Source: Ktedonobacter racemifer DSM 44963 (GTDB taxonomy: Bacteria > Chloroflexota > Ktedonobacteria > Ktedonobacterales > Ktedonobacteraceae). From it: 64,000 bases of DNA. The stretch is from the NCBI RefSeq assembly GCF_000178855.1, contig NZ_ADVG01000002.1, forward strand, positions 1,736,001 to 1,800,000, given 5' to 3'. Of this stretch, positions 25,652 through 34,697 are shown piece after piece. The position numbers were made by a program, and so were the translations under genes. Positions within the stretch are counted from its first letter, which is position 1; every line of letters begins with the position of its first letter. Under the pieces are notes generated by a model that was given only the letters and a program-made list of their open reading frames with translations, did not search any database and was not told the origin of the DNA.

Positions 25652-26890
25652 ATGCAGATCGGGCACGATCAAGACACAGCAGAGCAAGAAATCCAGGCGG
25701 CTTCTTCTGAGAGCACAGCTCACAATGAGGGAGTGATTGCTTCCAGTGGAGTCTCCTTCCGGTTATGGCGGCTCTATCAGCATGCCTGGCTGGTCTGTCT
25801 CGCCTTTCCTCTGGTCGAACTGTTGCAAAAACCGATCCCTTCCTGGCATCTGACGTTGGGGCTGCTGGCCCTGACTGGTTTTGCCGTCGGCTACACCTGG
25901 CTGATGTGGCCGCACCCGGCCACTCTGGGAGCATGGTTGCGCTCTCAATCACGCTTCTCGTGGCTGTTCTTTGGAACACTGAGCGCGCTGACACTCGTGT
26001 TCAGTTTGATCGATGGTCTGTCCTTTCTCTGGCTGTTCATTGGGCTGAGTGCTCTGGCTGGTATCCTGTTTCCTCAGCGCAGGGCGTTTGCTGTGATCGT
26101 CGTATTGACGCTTTCCGCACTCGTTCTTACCGTGACGATGAATGGGGGCATGGAGCGGATAGATTGGTGGTGGCTTATCGCCTTTCTGCTGCTAGTGCGA
26201 GGCATTGGCCTGGACATGATTGGCGTGGCTCGCATGGGGAGCGCCATTCGGGAACTGCATACCGCACGTCGAGAGCTGGCCCGCCTGGCAGTGATTGAAG
26301 AGCGCGAGCGCCTCGCCCGCGATTTGCATGACTTGTTGGGGCAAACCCTTTCCATGATCTCCCTCAAAAGCGAACTCGCCTCCTGCTTGATCGAGGAAGA
26401 TCCTAAGCGCTGTGCCCAGGAACTCGCCGAGATCGAACACGTGTCACGAAAGACGCTGCGCGACGTGCGCGAGGCCGTGGCCGGATATCGGCAACCGGCG
26501 CTCGCAAGCGAGTTAGAGGGAGCCTGGCAACTGCTCGAAGCGGCGGGAATCACAGTACAAATGGAACCGCTCAAAGAACCACTTCCACCGACGCTGGATG
26601 CCGCACTCGCCTGGACGGTACGCGAAGGAGTGACCAATGTAATCCGCCACAGTCGCGCGCGGCAGTGCTACATTCGCCTGACTCATGAGAACGAAACGGT
26701 CGGAGCCGAGATTCTTAACGATGGCGGTGAGCGGGGGCCAGAAGAAAAGCTGTCTCGGAGAGGTCTGGGACTCGCAGGCTTGCGAGAACGCATTTCATTG
26801 CTGGGGGGACAACTAGAGGCTGGCTCTCTTCTGCTCCAAGGGAAAGAACACTTTCGCTTATACGTGGAACTGCCCTTTCCGAAGAGATGA
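25652..26890 (+). CDS. Membrane sensor histidine kinase, DesK/NarX class (HisKA_3)
   Basis: 412 aa. Five or so N-terminal helices (residues ~45-190), a short coiled segment (AIRELHTARRELARLAVIEERER), dimerisation helix with H226 in RDLHDLLGQTLSM, and an HATPase_c domain with TVREGVTNVIRHSRA (N box) and RRGLGLAGLRERI (G box). ATG 25652 follows AAGAGGAGAGGTC. Its stop overlaps the open frame of the regulator gene, which starts 30 bases later, so the two form a pair. Signal unknown; membrane stress from metalloids is a possibility. Confidence 0.9.
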   Translation: MQIGHDQDTAEQEIQAASSESTAHNEGVIASSGVSFRLWRLYQHAWLVCLAFPLVELLQKPIPSWHLTLGLLALTGFAVGYTWLMWPHPATLGAWLRSQSRFSWLFFGTLSALTLVFSLIDGLSFLWLFIGLSALAGILFPQRRAFAVIVVLTLSALVLTVTMNGGMERIDWWWLIAFLLLVRGIGLDMIGVARMGSAIRELHTARRELARLAVIEERERLARDLHDLLGQTLSMISLKSELASCLIEEDPKRCAQELAEIEHVSRKTLRDVREAVAGYRQPALASELEGAWQLLEAAGITVQMEPLKEPLPPTLDAALAWTVREGVTNVIRHSRARQCYIRLTHENETVGAEILNDGGERGPEEKLSRRGLGLAGLRERISLLGGQLEAGSLLLQGKEHFRLYVELPFPKR

Positions 26891-26919
26891 GAAACAGCAT
26901 CATTTCAGGAGGAACACGC

Positions 26920-27525
26920 ATGATCCGAGTCCTGCTTGCAGAAGATCAGGCAATGGTGCGCGGAGCGCTTTCGGCTCTACTCAGCCGAGAAAAGGATATT
27001 GAGGTCGTTGCGGAAGTAGGGCGAGGTAATGAGGTCATGCGGACAGCTTTGGCCTTGCAACCGGATATTGCGCTTCTGGATATTGAAATGCCGGGTCTCG
27101 ATGGGCTTGCCGCAGCTCAGGCATTACACGAAGTATTGCCCAGGTGCCGATGTGTGATCCTGACCACCTTTGGACGCAGCGGCTACTTGCGCCGGGCGAT
27201 GGAGAGTGGAGTGGTGGGCTTTCTGCTCAAGGATGCACCAGCTTCGGAGTTAGCCATCGCGCTGCGGCGTGTGATGGCAGGCGAGCGAGTCGTTGATCCT
27301 GATCTAGCTCTGGCCGCCCTCTCCGAGGGGATGAATCCGCTGACACCTCGTGAACGTGAAGTGCTTGCCGCAACTCTTCCTGGGATCAGCCATGCCGAGA
27401 TCGCCACACGTCTTGCTTTATCCGAGGGGACGGTACGCAATCATCTTTCCGCAGCGATGCAGAAATTGGAGGCACGCAATCGCATGGAGGCGGCGCGCCT
27501 GGCTGAGCAAAAAGGATGGTTGTGA
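26920..27525 (+). CDS. DesR-like response regulator
   Basis: 201 aa. Receiver domain with ED at 8-9, D54 in ALLDIEMPG and K in FLLKDAPA; C-terminal LuxR-type HTH (LTPREREVLAATLPG to RNHLSAAMQKL). ATG 26920 has CAGGAGGAACACGC in front; the longer frame from 26887 overlaps the kinase stop. Partner of the kinase at 25652. Targets are likely within the island but no shared operator was identified. Confidence 0.9.
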   Translation: MIRVLLAEDQAMVRGALSALLSREKDIEVVAEVGRGNEVMRTALALQPDIALLDIEMPGLDGLAAAQALHEVLPRCRCVILTTFGRSGYLRRAMESGVVGFLLKDAPASELAIALRRVMAGERVVDPDLALAALSEGMNPLTPREREVLAATLPGISHAEIATRLALSEGTVRNHLSAAMQKLEARNRMEAARLAEQKGWL

Positions 27526-27632
27526 TCGCCCAGCTCTTCCGCTCTTGCTTTCTTAGGAACAGATCGTGCGTCCTTTTGGCTGCTGGTCCGTCTTTCCTTT
27601 CAAAACCAAAGAGCAGCCGAGAGGAACAAGCA

Positions 27633-28349
27633 ATGGCTAGCATCACTGAGCAAGCATGGGAAGCGTTTCATACGCCTCTCCACCAGTTTATTCGCCGCCG
27701 CGTGGCAGATGAAGCCACCGCGGAGGATTTATTACAAGAAGTCTTTCTCAAGATCCATCAACAGGGAGCAAGCCTGAGAGACGCCCGACGGCTGGAGGGC
27801 TGGATCTATCAGATCACGCGCAATATCATTATCGACCATTATCGCAGCCACCACCAGACAATGACTCCCCTGGATGCGCAAGAGGTGCTTGATTTGGCAG
27901 AGGAGCTGCCCGATGATGATATTGTCAGCGAGCTGCTCCCCTGTGTCCGAGCAATGGTATTGGCTCTGCCTGAGCAGGACCGGCAGGCCTTAATTCTCAC
28001 TGAGTATCAAGGTCTCACCCAGAAGGAGCTGGGAGAGTGCCTGGGCCTCTCGTTTTCTGGTGCCAAATCGCGGGTCCAGCGCGCACGAGAAAAACTCAAA
28101 CAGGAACTGCTGGCCTGTTGCCACTTTGAGCTGGATCGTCGTAGACACATCCTAGACTATCAGCCACGCTGTGACTGCTGCGAGCAGTCGGCTTGCTGTG
28201 ACGACACAAACGCAGGCGAGGGTCAACCGCTGCGTCCTTTTTTGCCGAACACCGTCTCTTCAGGTAAAGGAAAACGAGAGGGGCGCAATCCCCTTCTCGT
28301 GATCAGACAAGGAAAGGAATACACACATGAAGACAGTTCCCCAGAGTGA
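27633..28349 (+). CDS. SigZ-like ECF sigma factor with Cys-rich C-terminal tail
   Basis: 238 aa. Sigma region 2 spans ~10-75 (RRVADEATAEDLLQEVFLKI, GWIYQITRNIIIDHYR) and region 4 ~105-160 (LPEQDRQALILTEYQGLTQK, SGAKSRVQRAREKL). After region 4 comes a tail with CCHFELDRRRHILDYQPRCD and CCEQSACC, seen in SigZ-type factors and suited to bind thiophilic metals or metalloids. No anti-sigma gene is adjacent. ATG 27633 follows GAGAGGAACAAGC. The last 23 bases overlap arsM, so it may control or sense arsenicals directly; this is inferred. Confidence 0.85.
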   Translation: MASITEQAWEAFHTPLHQFIRRRVADEATAEDLLQEVFLKIHQQGASLRDARRLEGWIYQITRNIIIDHYRSHHQTMTPLDAQEVLDLAEELPDDDIVSELLPCVRAMVLALPEQDRQALILTEYQGLTQKELGECLGLSFSGAKSRVQRAREKLKQELLACCHFELDRRRHILDYQPRCDCCEQSACCDDTNAGEGQPLRPFLPNTVSSGKGKREGRNPLLVIRQGKEYTHEDSSPE

Positions 28350-29274
28350 TGAACAGTTGCGGCAAGAAGTCAGCGCCAGGTATGCGCGAACCGCCTTACA
28401 GGTACTTGGAACCCCGGCAGAGAGCGCATCATCCTGTTGTGGACCAAGTTGCTGTGGATCATCTGAAGAGACAGAGACACAACCAGCGCCGGAGGCTCAA
28501 ACACCATCCTCCTGTTGTGCGTCAAGCTGCTGCTCCTCTGAGGCTGGCCAGGGCAATCCAATTACCTCTGACTTGTACACGCAGATGGAGTTAGGCGAGA
28601 TCCCTGTTGCCGCAGCGCTAGCCTCCCTTGGGTGTGGCAACCCAACGGCGCTTGCTGAGCTGAAGCCTGGAGAGAAGGTCCTGGACCTGGGAAGTGGCGG
28701 AGGCATTGACGTGTTGCTTTCGGCCAAGAGGGTTGGACCAACAGGCTTTGCTTACGGCCTCGATATGACTGATGCCATGCTCGAACTTGCCGAGCGCAAC
28801 AGGCAAGAAGCCGGGATAGAGAATGTCCAGTTTTTAAAAGGCATTATAGAGGCGATCCCGCTACCAGAGAATAGCGTTGATGTGGTCATCTCTAACTGTG
28901 TGATCAACCTCTCGGCTGACAAGGGGCAGGTGTTGCGGGAAGCCTATCGCGTTCTCACCCCTGGTGGGCGTTTTGCCGTCTCCGATATTGTTGTGCAGGG
29001 TGAATTGCCGCCTGCCATCCGTAGTGATATGGAGTCTTGGGCAGGGTGCGTCGCTGGGGCGCTTGAGGAAGACACCTATCGCTCGCTACTGCAAACGGTA
29101 GGGTTTGTTGAGATCGAGATTGAAGTCACACGGCGCTATTCGCTCGATGATATTGCATCGAGTGGGGCGAGTGCTTCTGTAGCGTCCCTTTCGCCTGAAG
29201 AACGAGCCAGCGTTGATGGCCGGTTCATCAGTGCCTTCGTCCGAGCACGCAAACCCGACAAACAGGAAGCGTAA
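28327..29274 (+). CDS. arsM: Arsenite S-adenosylmethionine methyltransferase
   Basis: 315 aa. It methylates As(III) to volatile or less retained forms. SAM site VLDLGSGGGIDVLLSAKRVG (residues 118-137). The three cysteines that bind As(III) in ArsM proteins are present: C103 (SLGCGNPT), C191 (SNCVINL) and C241 (WAGCVAGAL). An extra N-terminal segment carries four CC pairs at 37-38, 42-43, 63-64 and 68-69. ATG 28327 follows GGAAAGGAATACACAC and overlaps the sigma-factor gene, implying a coupled pair. Confidence 0.95.
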   Translation: MKTVPQSDEQLRQEVSARYARTALQVLGTPAESASSCCGPSCCGSSEETETQPAPEAQTPSSCCASSCCSSEAGQGNPITSDLYTQMELGEIPVAAALASLGCGNPTALAELKPGEKVLDLGSGGGIDVLLSAKRVGPTGFAYGLDMTDAMLELAERNRQEAGIENVQFLKGIIEAIPLPENSVDVVISNCVINLSADKGQVLREAYRVLTPGGRFAVSDIVVQGELPPAIRSDMESWAGCVAGALEEDTYRSLLQTVGFVEIEIEVTRRYSLDDIASSGASASVASLSPEERASVDGRFISAFVRARKPDKQEA

Positions 29275-29295
29275 GAGCACGCGCCTGGTGCGTTG

Positions 29296-29333
29296 AGATC
29301 CATGCAACAATGTTCCTCCTGTTGCATGGATCT
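29296..29333 (+). terminator. Terminator after arsM
   Basis: AGATCCATGCAACA and TGTTGCATGGATCT are exact complements around a 10-base loop, followed by TCTTGTTTATG. Confidence 0.75.
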
Positions 29334-29474
29334 TCTTGTTTATGTCTTTTCTCTTTCTATTTATTCCTTGGCAATAATGACGTTTCTCTAGCTTTGTTTA
29401 ACCCTAGACTACGGTTAAGCATCTACATTTCCATAGAATATCTAATTTTAAGCACAAGTGCATAGACGAAAGCT

Positions 29475-29789
29475 TTGCTGCCCGTCACCTTTAGCGGAGA
29501 GGATGAATATGTGGTTATCGCATGTTCCGAGAGCATCACCGCGACCCTTGCCCTCGACTTTCAAACCACCTTCCAGGCCGAGCGCCCCATCCAAGCGGTT
29601 CTCGTCTCCTATGGGAAAGCCAACCCGTCAGGAGATGGCTATATTGTCATCCGATGGCGGGGAACCGTCCCACAGAGCTTCTTTGACCAGCTCGACGAGC
29701 ACACCCAAGACATCGCCTACTACATGACCTTGAGTGCAGGACCGCTCGATACCTGTCGAGCGCCGTGGGATGGCACCATAAACGCCTAA
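29475..29789 (+). CDS. Hypothetical protein
   Basis: 104 aa from TTG 29475, or 92 aa from GTG 29511, which has GGAGAGG 7 bases upstream and may be the true start. Contains ITATLALDFQTTFQAERPIQ and GDGYIVIRWRGTVPQSFFDQ. No family recognised. It lies just before the large membrane protein on the same strand (60 bp gap), with its own upstream repeat GTTTAACCC...GGTTAAGC (29396-29420). Confidence 0.5.
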   Translation: MLPVTFSGEDEYVVIACSESITATLALDFQTTFQAERPIQAVLVSYGKANPSGDGYIVIRWRGTVPQSFFDQLDEHTQDIAYYMTLSAGPLDTCRAPWDGTINA

Positions 29790-29849
29790 TGTCTCAGGGA
29801 AGAGTGACACCATAATGTACCTCTTCCCTTTCCTTTCGGAGGGAACCTC

Positions 29850-31223
29850 ATGCAAGACAGACAGATACAAAATGACATTGACCAGCTCTTCCACGAACTC
29901 GATCAGCAGCAGAACCAGCATGCACACACCACGGACGATATCCCCCACATTGAAGCCAACCAGGAGTACGACCCCAATCGCCAGCAATGGAATGTAGAGA
30001 TTCACATTTACCCACGAGCCGAGCCAGAGGAACCAACCAACGTGATTGAAAGCGTCCCCCCCATCGACCAGGAGCTACAACCAGGAGGAAGGGGACCGTT
30101 GCAGTGGATGAGACAGCACACCCGCCCCCTTGTGCTTCTCAGCGTCATCATATGCGTCTGTGCGCTTGTTGTAGGGTGTTTGCTGTATGTGTCTCCTTTC
30201 TGGACGCCGACCACCACCGTGACGCTGGTTCCTGTCTCACACACGCTAGAAACCCGCTTGATTGTGAGCATTGGAGGGAGCACTGACAAGACGCAGAGCC
30301 AGGTGCCAGGAAGGATACTTCCCGTCGTGACGATGAGCCAAGCGCGTACCATTCCCATCACCGGGAAAGCGCACCAGGACGCCCAGAGCGCACACGGATA
30401 CATCACGTTCTACAATAACGCAACCTATGCCCAAACCATACCAGCAGGAACCTTGCTCACCGCAACCAACGGGGTGCAAGTGGTGACAGATCAGGATATC
30501 ACTGTGAATGCTGTCAGTTATCCCACACTAGGACAGGCGAGCGTGAGCGCCCACGCAACCCAGGCAGGACCAGCAGGCAACCTGAAGGCAGGCGCGATCT
30601 ATGGCCCCTGTTGTCGCGTCAATATCTCCGCAGTCAACGGAGCCTTTAGCGGAGGGCAGGAAGCACGCGACTACCAGACGGTGACGCAGCACGACATTGA
30701 TATCGCAGGAGCGAGCCTGAAATCCAGCCTTGACCAGAGCACCACCGCAGCCCTCCAAACCCAGGTGCAAAGCACCGAGACACTTGTAACCCCGTTGCAC
30801 TGCCAGCAGAAGATGAGCGCCGATCATCAGCCAGGAGAGGAAGCGGCAAGCGTGCATGTGACCCTCGACGAGACATGCACAGGCATGGTGTACCAGACGC
30901 AAGCCCTCCAAACCTTCATTACCCAGGCACTCACTACCCAGGCCAAGCAGCAACTAGGAGCAGGATACACACCAAGCGGAGACGTTCACATTACCACCAC
31001 CGCACAGGGAACGACCACTATACAGGCGACAGGGACACAGACATGGGTGTATCAGTTCTCTCAGGCCGAGCAGGAGCACCTAAAGGCGAGCATTGCAGGC
31101 AAGAGCCAAGCCCAAGCCAAGAGCCTCCTATTAGCACGACCAGGAATACAGTCTGTTTCTTTATCCAATGACGCGCCCCTTCCAGACGTTGACCATATCC
31201 GCTTGTTGTTCCTTACCTACTAA
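29850..31223 (+). CDS. Single-pass membrane protein with baseplate-J-like repeats
   Basis: 457 aa. Acidic/Gln-rich cytoplasmic N-terminus, one helix (LVLLSVIICVCALVVGCLLY, ~112-131), then an extracellular region of repeated beta modules such as GYITFYNNATYAQTIPAGTL and VTDQDITVNAV, which resemble the baseplate J-like domain found in many Chloroflexota surface proteins. ATG 29850 follows TTCGGAGGGAACCTC. Function unknown; not evidence of a phage tail on its own. Confidence 0.75.
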   Translation: MQDRQIQNDIDQLFHELDQQQNQHAHTTDDIPHIEANQEYDPNRQQWNVEIHIYPRAEPEEPTNVIESVPPIDQELQPGGRGPLQWMRQHTRPLVLLSVIICVCALVVGCLLYVSPFWTPTTTVTLVPVSHTLETRLIVSIGGSTDKTQSQVPGRILPVVTMSQARTIPITGKAHQDAQSAHGYITFYNNATYAQTIPAGTLLTATNGVQVVTDQDITVNAVSYPTLGQASVSAHATQAGPAGNLKAGAIYGPCCRVNISAVNGAFSGGQEARDYQTVTQHDIDIAGASLKSSLDQSTTAALQTQVQSTETLVTPLHCQQKMSADHQPGEEAASVHVTLDETCTGMVYQTQALQTFITQALTTQAKQQLGAGYTPSGDVHITTTAQGTTTIQATGTQTWVYQFSQAEQEHLKASIAGKSQAQAKSLLLARPGIQSVSLSNDAPLPDVDHIRLLFLTY

Positions 31224-31244
31224 GCAAAGAAAGGAAACCGCAGC

Positions 31245-31718
31245 ATGGGAAAAGCCGCAGCGAAGACAGCCCCTACAATATCGCGGGCGGCTTGGCATCT
31301 CCACCTTGCCGCTCATATGGTACAGCCTGAAGGCCGAGACGAGCGAGGGCTATGCATTGATAACGCGCCGCAGGCACCGCTCGTCTCGCTCTGGCGAGTC
31401 TACCACATGGCGCAAGGTCGTACGCCACCCTTCGGGACGCCGCTAGCAGCATGTTCGCGGTTCGCACGTCTTGCCTCAACAGAGCAGACGGGGATGCTTG
31501 ATGAACGCTCACGCGTTGCCCAACCCACCCGCCCTGCGTGCGCGCCCTGGGAACCCTGCACCCAGAACACGCACGCTAACGAATTTTTGCAGGAGAAAGC
31601 GAGCGAGAGCAGAAATGCAGTGATACATAATCCGTATGTAATGGCCTTCTCGTCCCGCATCAGAAGCCAAATTCTGGTACATAACGATTATGCACAAAAT
31701 CGCGTTGCATTAAAATAA
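31245..31718 (+). CDS. Hypothetical protein, uncertain
   Basis: 157 aa, ATG 31245 after AAAGGAAACCGCAGC, 21 bp downstream of the membrane protein. Composition is Ala/Arg/Thr-rich with no recognisable domain, and a minus-strand frame is also open over much of it. Reported because of spacing and ribosome site, not because of homology. Confidence 0.35.
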   Translation: MGKAAAKTAPTISRAAWHLHLAAHMVQPEGRDERGLCIDNAPQAPLVSLWRVYHMAQGRTPPFGTPLAACSRFARLASTEQTGMLDERSRVAQPTRPACAPWEPCTQNTHANEFLQEKASESRNAVIHNPYVMAFSSRIRSQILVHNDYAQNRVALK

Positions 31719-31785
31719 TATCGTTACACTCATGGCACAATTGATACAAGTCATTCTAGTACCAAACTGGCAAGGAGTGTGGACG

Positions 31786-31962
31786 ATGAACGAACAACAG
31801 GAAAAGATTTTCTATCGTCTCCTAATTGATTTGTTTATAGATAACCCAAGACGGAATCAGGAGCAACCACAAGGAAGGAAAGGAAAGAGCAATGAGAAAA
31901 TTCATGCCAAAGAGGCAAAACGATCAAGAGCAGGTTCTTATCAAGCAACTTCGCACAAATAG
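31786..31962 (+). CDS. Small ORF overlapping the recombinase start
   Basis: 58 aa from ATG 31786 (MNEQQEKIFYRLLIDLFIDN), which follows AAGGAGTGTGGACG. The first half looks like an amphipathic helix, the second is strongly basic. It overlaps the recombinase gene by 71 bases in another frame. Possibly an accessory (directionality or regulatory) peptide of the integrase; no homology recognised. Confidence 0.4.
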   Translation: MNEQQEKIFYRLLIDLFIDNPRRNQEQPQGRKGKSNEKIHAKEAKRSRAGSYQATSHK

Positions 31963-33567
31963 ACCATTGCTTGTGTATGCGAGACGTTCAGATCCATTAG
32001 CGAAGGACCAGCGAAGAGATCGTACACAAAGCAGAGAAATGCAAACACAGGATATGATTGTGTGGGGGCAGGAAAGCGGTTGGTCTCCTAAACTTATTCA
32101 TCCATACTTTGCTGATCTTGGTCTGAGTGGTACTCTCAGACCAGATCAGCGCCCAGACATGCTACGGCTTTTTGAAGACTTAGACTCTGGAAAATTTGAT
32201 GGTTCTACTATTGCTTGCTGGCAAGAAAGCCGCCCTTTTCGTGATGAAACGCACATCTACTACAATCAACTTATTGATAAGATGTTGCAGCATGATATTG
32301 TCCTGGTGGTTCTTTCACCTCGTCTTTACATTTATGACATGCGTGATCCTTTTGATAAAGAGCGTTTAAGAGAGAAATTTAAAGAAGCTGCTGACTTTAT
32401 CCCCAAACATGTCAAAGGTTGGTTGTTACCTGCTAGAGAGAGAGCAGCATGGGAGTATGGCGAGTGGGCAGGCATTGGTGACTTACAAATTGGTTACATT
32501 GTCGACTTAGACGAAGATAGCCCAACCTTTAAGAAGCGTATTCCATACGCCGCACACGTTGATATTGTACGCCGTGAAATCTTTGAAGCATTTGCAGAAG
32601 TAGGCGGAGAAATAGGGCTGCTAAACAGAAGAATCGCTCTATCTCCCGTTATTTTTCCTTTTTTTGAACCACACATAGACCGTCGCATTGTGAACAAGTT
32701 TAATAAGTGGAGTACTTGTTCTAATGGTTATATTCTTCAGCACGGAAATACTATAAGGTCAATACTTACCAATCCTGTCTATATAGGCTACCAGTCGGTA
32801 AATGGGGTTATCAGGCGCGATAGGCAGGGCAATATGATAACTAGCCATGAAGCGATTGTAGACCCTGAGCTTTTCTTCTTCGCATACTACCGCTTGTCAA
32901 AATATGACCTCGATGGAACATTATTAGAGGGAAGGGAGGTAAAACGGTATTTCTACAGAGGCGATCAGGCAACATACGGCCTATGCAAATATCGTATACG
33001 ATGGAGTAATGGGCCTGTTCGTACGGAAGCACACGGTGAGTATGATGGTGATACACCTGTTGATCGACCAATATACATACTTGCCCCAGAAACGTTTAAA
33101 CTAGGCTCAAAGAATTATATGTGCCTACCTTGCGAGGAAGTAGACGCAGAAATTGTAAATCGACTCATGTATCATGTTCAAGAACTGAGCAAAGAGCAAA
33201 AAGAAACCAGTGAGTACGAAAAACAAGCTCAGGTAATACGTGAGGGACGCAAGAAGAAAATCAAACAAATAGAGCAGTCACTTGTAGATATTGAAGTTAA
33301 ACAGACAAAACTTGCAAATGCTCTAAGCACAGTCAAAGACGACAATAACCCAAGCGTCGATTCCAAACAAGCGAGCACACAATTACAAGATGACTCAAAT
33401 GTTGATCCGAAACAAGTGAGCACACGATTACAAGAGTTAATTATTGAACAAATGAGAAACCTTGAACGAGAGCGTCTCTTGCTCATGAAAGATAAGCAAA
33501 GGTTAGAGGAAGAGGCGGAGAACGATATAGGCTCTCTTGAGGAAGAACTACAAGACCTAGTGCAAGA

Positions 33568-34209
33568 TTACGAAACCTTTTCGGGAAGAGATAAATGTGG
33601 CTCATATGCACACCCATAATAGGCACAGACTCGCTCAGCGAGGTGGTGAGCCGAAAGCAACCCATTGGTTTCGGCCACATTGCGTTTGCCATGCACCCAC
33701 TTGGGCTCAATTGGATTGAGCCAGGGACTTTTGGTGGGCAGTTGGAAAGGCAAAATCCGTACCCCTTCGTCCGTTTGTTTGACAGCGAGGTTGTGTTTTC
33801 TGATCCAGGTGCGCACCATCTTACTCACATGCCAGGAGGCGTTGTCCCAGATGAGGAGCCACTGACGTTTGCCTTGTGCGGCCAATTGCTGACAACACCA
33901 GTCCAGAAACTGGATGGTGATCTCACTCACCGGGCGTCCTGTGACAAAACGAAGCCACATCTGCTCTCGCACGGGTTCCTCCGTGGTTCCGTTTTGCCAG
34001 AGGACACCATAGCAAGCCAATGCTTTTGGGTCAGGGTCATTCTTTTGCCAGGATTGCTCAACCAAACGGACTGGGTACTCTGGATCTTGCCAGGTGTGAA
34101 GGCGTGGAAGAGCAAATCGGCTCCACCAGACCTCGTCGAGGAAGCCAATGGCCCAATCAGAGCGGGGTTGAGCGTACGCGATCAAGCGGTCACGAGCCTT
34201 TTTTTTCGT
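33568..34209 (-). CDS. IS630 transposase, ORF B (DDE catalytic part, reached by -1 frameshift)
   Basis: Starts after the A8 run as KKKARDRLIAYAQPRS. Catalytic acidic residues: D in GFLDEVWWSRF, D in LLIWDNASWH and E in NPIEPKWVHG. It has no start codon of its own at a sensible place, so it is made as an A-B fusion. The stop codon lies 9 bases inside the IS end. Confidence 0.85.
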   Translation of the reverse strand, partial: TKKKARDRLIAYAQPRSDWAIGFLDEVWWSRFALPRLHTWQDPEYPVRLVEQSWQKNDPDPKALACYGVLWQNGTTEEPVREQMWLRFVTGRPVSEITIQFLDWCCQQLAAQGKRQWLLIWDNASWHVSKMVRTWIRKHNLAVKQTDEGVRILPFQLPTKSPWLNPIEPKWVHGKRNVAETNGLLSAHHLAERVCAYYGCAYEPHLSLPEKVS

Positions 34210-34697
34210 GCATACTGCGGATCGGGGCTGGTAATCCAGTGCTTGGCTCGTTTCCAACTGACGCCCAAGCGCTTGAGCGCGCGGCGGACACTGGCAGCAG
34301 TGGTCGGGGCAGCTACGAGTCCTTGTGACAAGCAGATTTGCGCCACCAGTGGGAGAGACCAGAGATTGCGCTCGATACCAAAATCGCGCGGGCTGCGATG
34401 GAGCAGATCGCGCAAGGCTGGCAGATTCTCGTCGGCAATGCTGGTGCGTAGCCGATGAGGGCGACAGGACTCCTTCTTGAGCACGTCGAGCCCCTGCTCG
34501 TTGAAGTCTTTGATCACATTGCGCACTGTCTGGTCGTCGCAGCCCAGCTGCCGCGCAATGGCGATGGCTCGCTCTCCACGGGCTGAAGCCAGAAGGATCT
34601 GGCAACGGCGTAGCACAAAGGCTGAGCCGGAGCGTAAGTGAGCCTCGATATGGGCTCGCTCGGATTCGGTGAGTGGTCGAATGAAAATGGGTTGCAT
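34182..34697 (-). CDS. IS630 transposase, ORF A (HTH part)
   Basis: 171 aa. Contains the helix-turn-helix DNA-binding part (ERAIAIARQLGCDDQTVRNV) and ends shortly after the slippery site CGAAAAAAAAGG near 34199-34206. A -1 slip on the eight A continues into the catalytic frame. ATG 34697. Confidence 0.85.
   Translation of the reverse strand: MQPIFIRPLTESERAHIEAHLRSGSAFVLRRCQILLASARGERAIAIARQLGCDDQTVRNVIKDFNEQGLDVLKKESCRPHRLRTSIADENLPALRDLLHRSPRDFGIERNLWSLPLVAQICLSQGLVAAPTTAASVRRALKRLGVSWKRAKHWITSPDPQYARKKRLVTA

Noticed and set aside
29850..31223. Phage tail baseplate gene
   Set aside because: Only the J-like fold is shared; a membrane anchor is present and no other phage structural genes are nearby.
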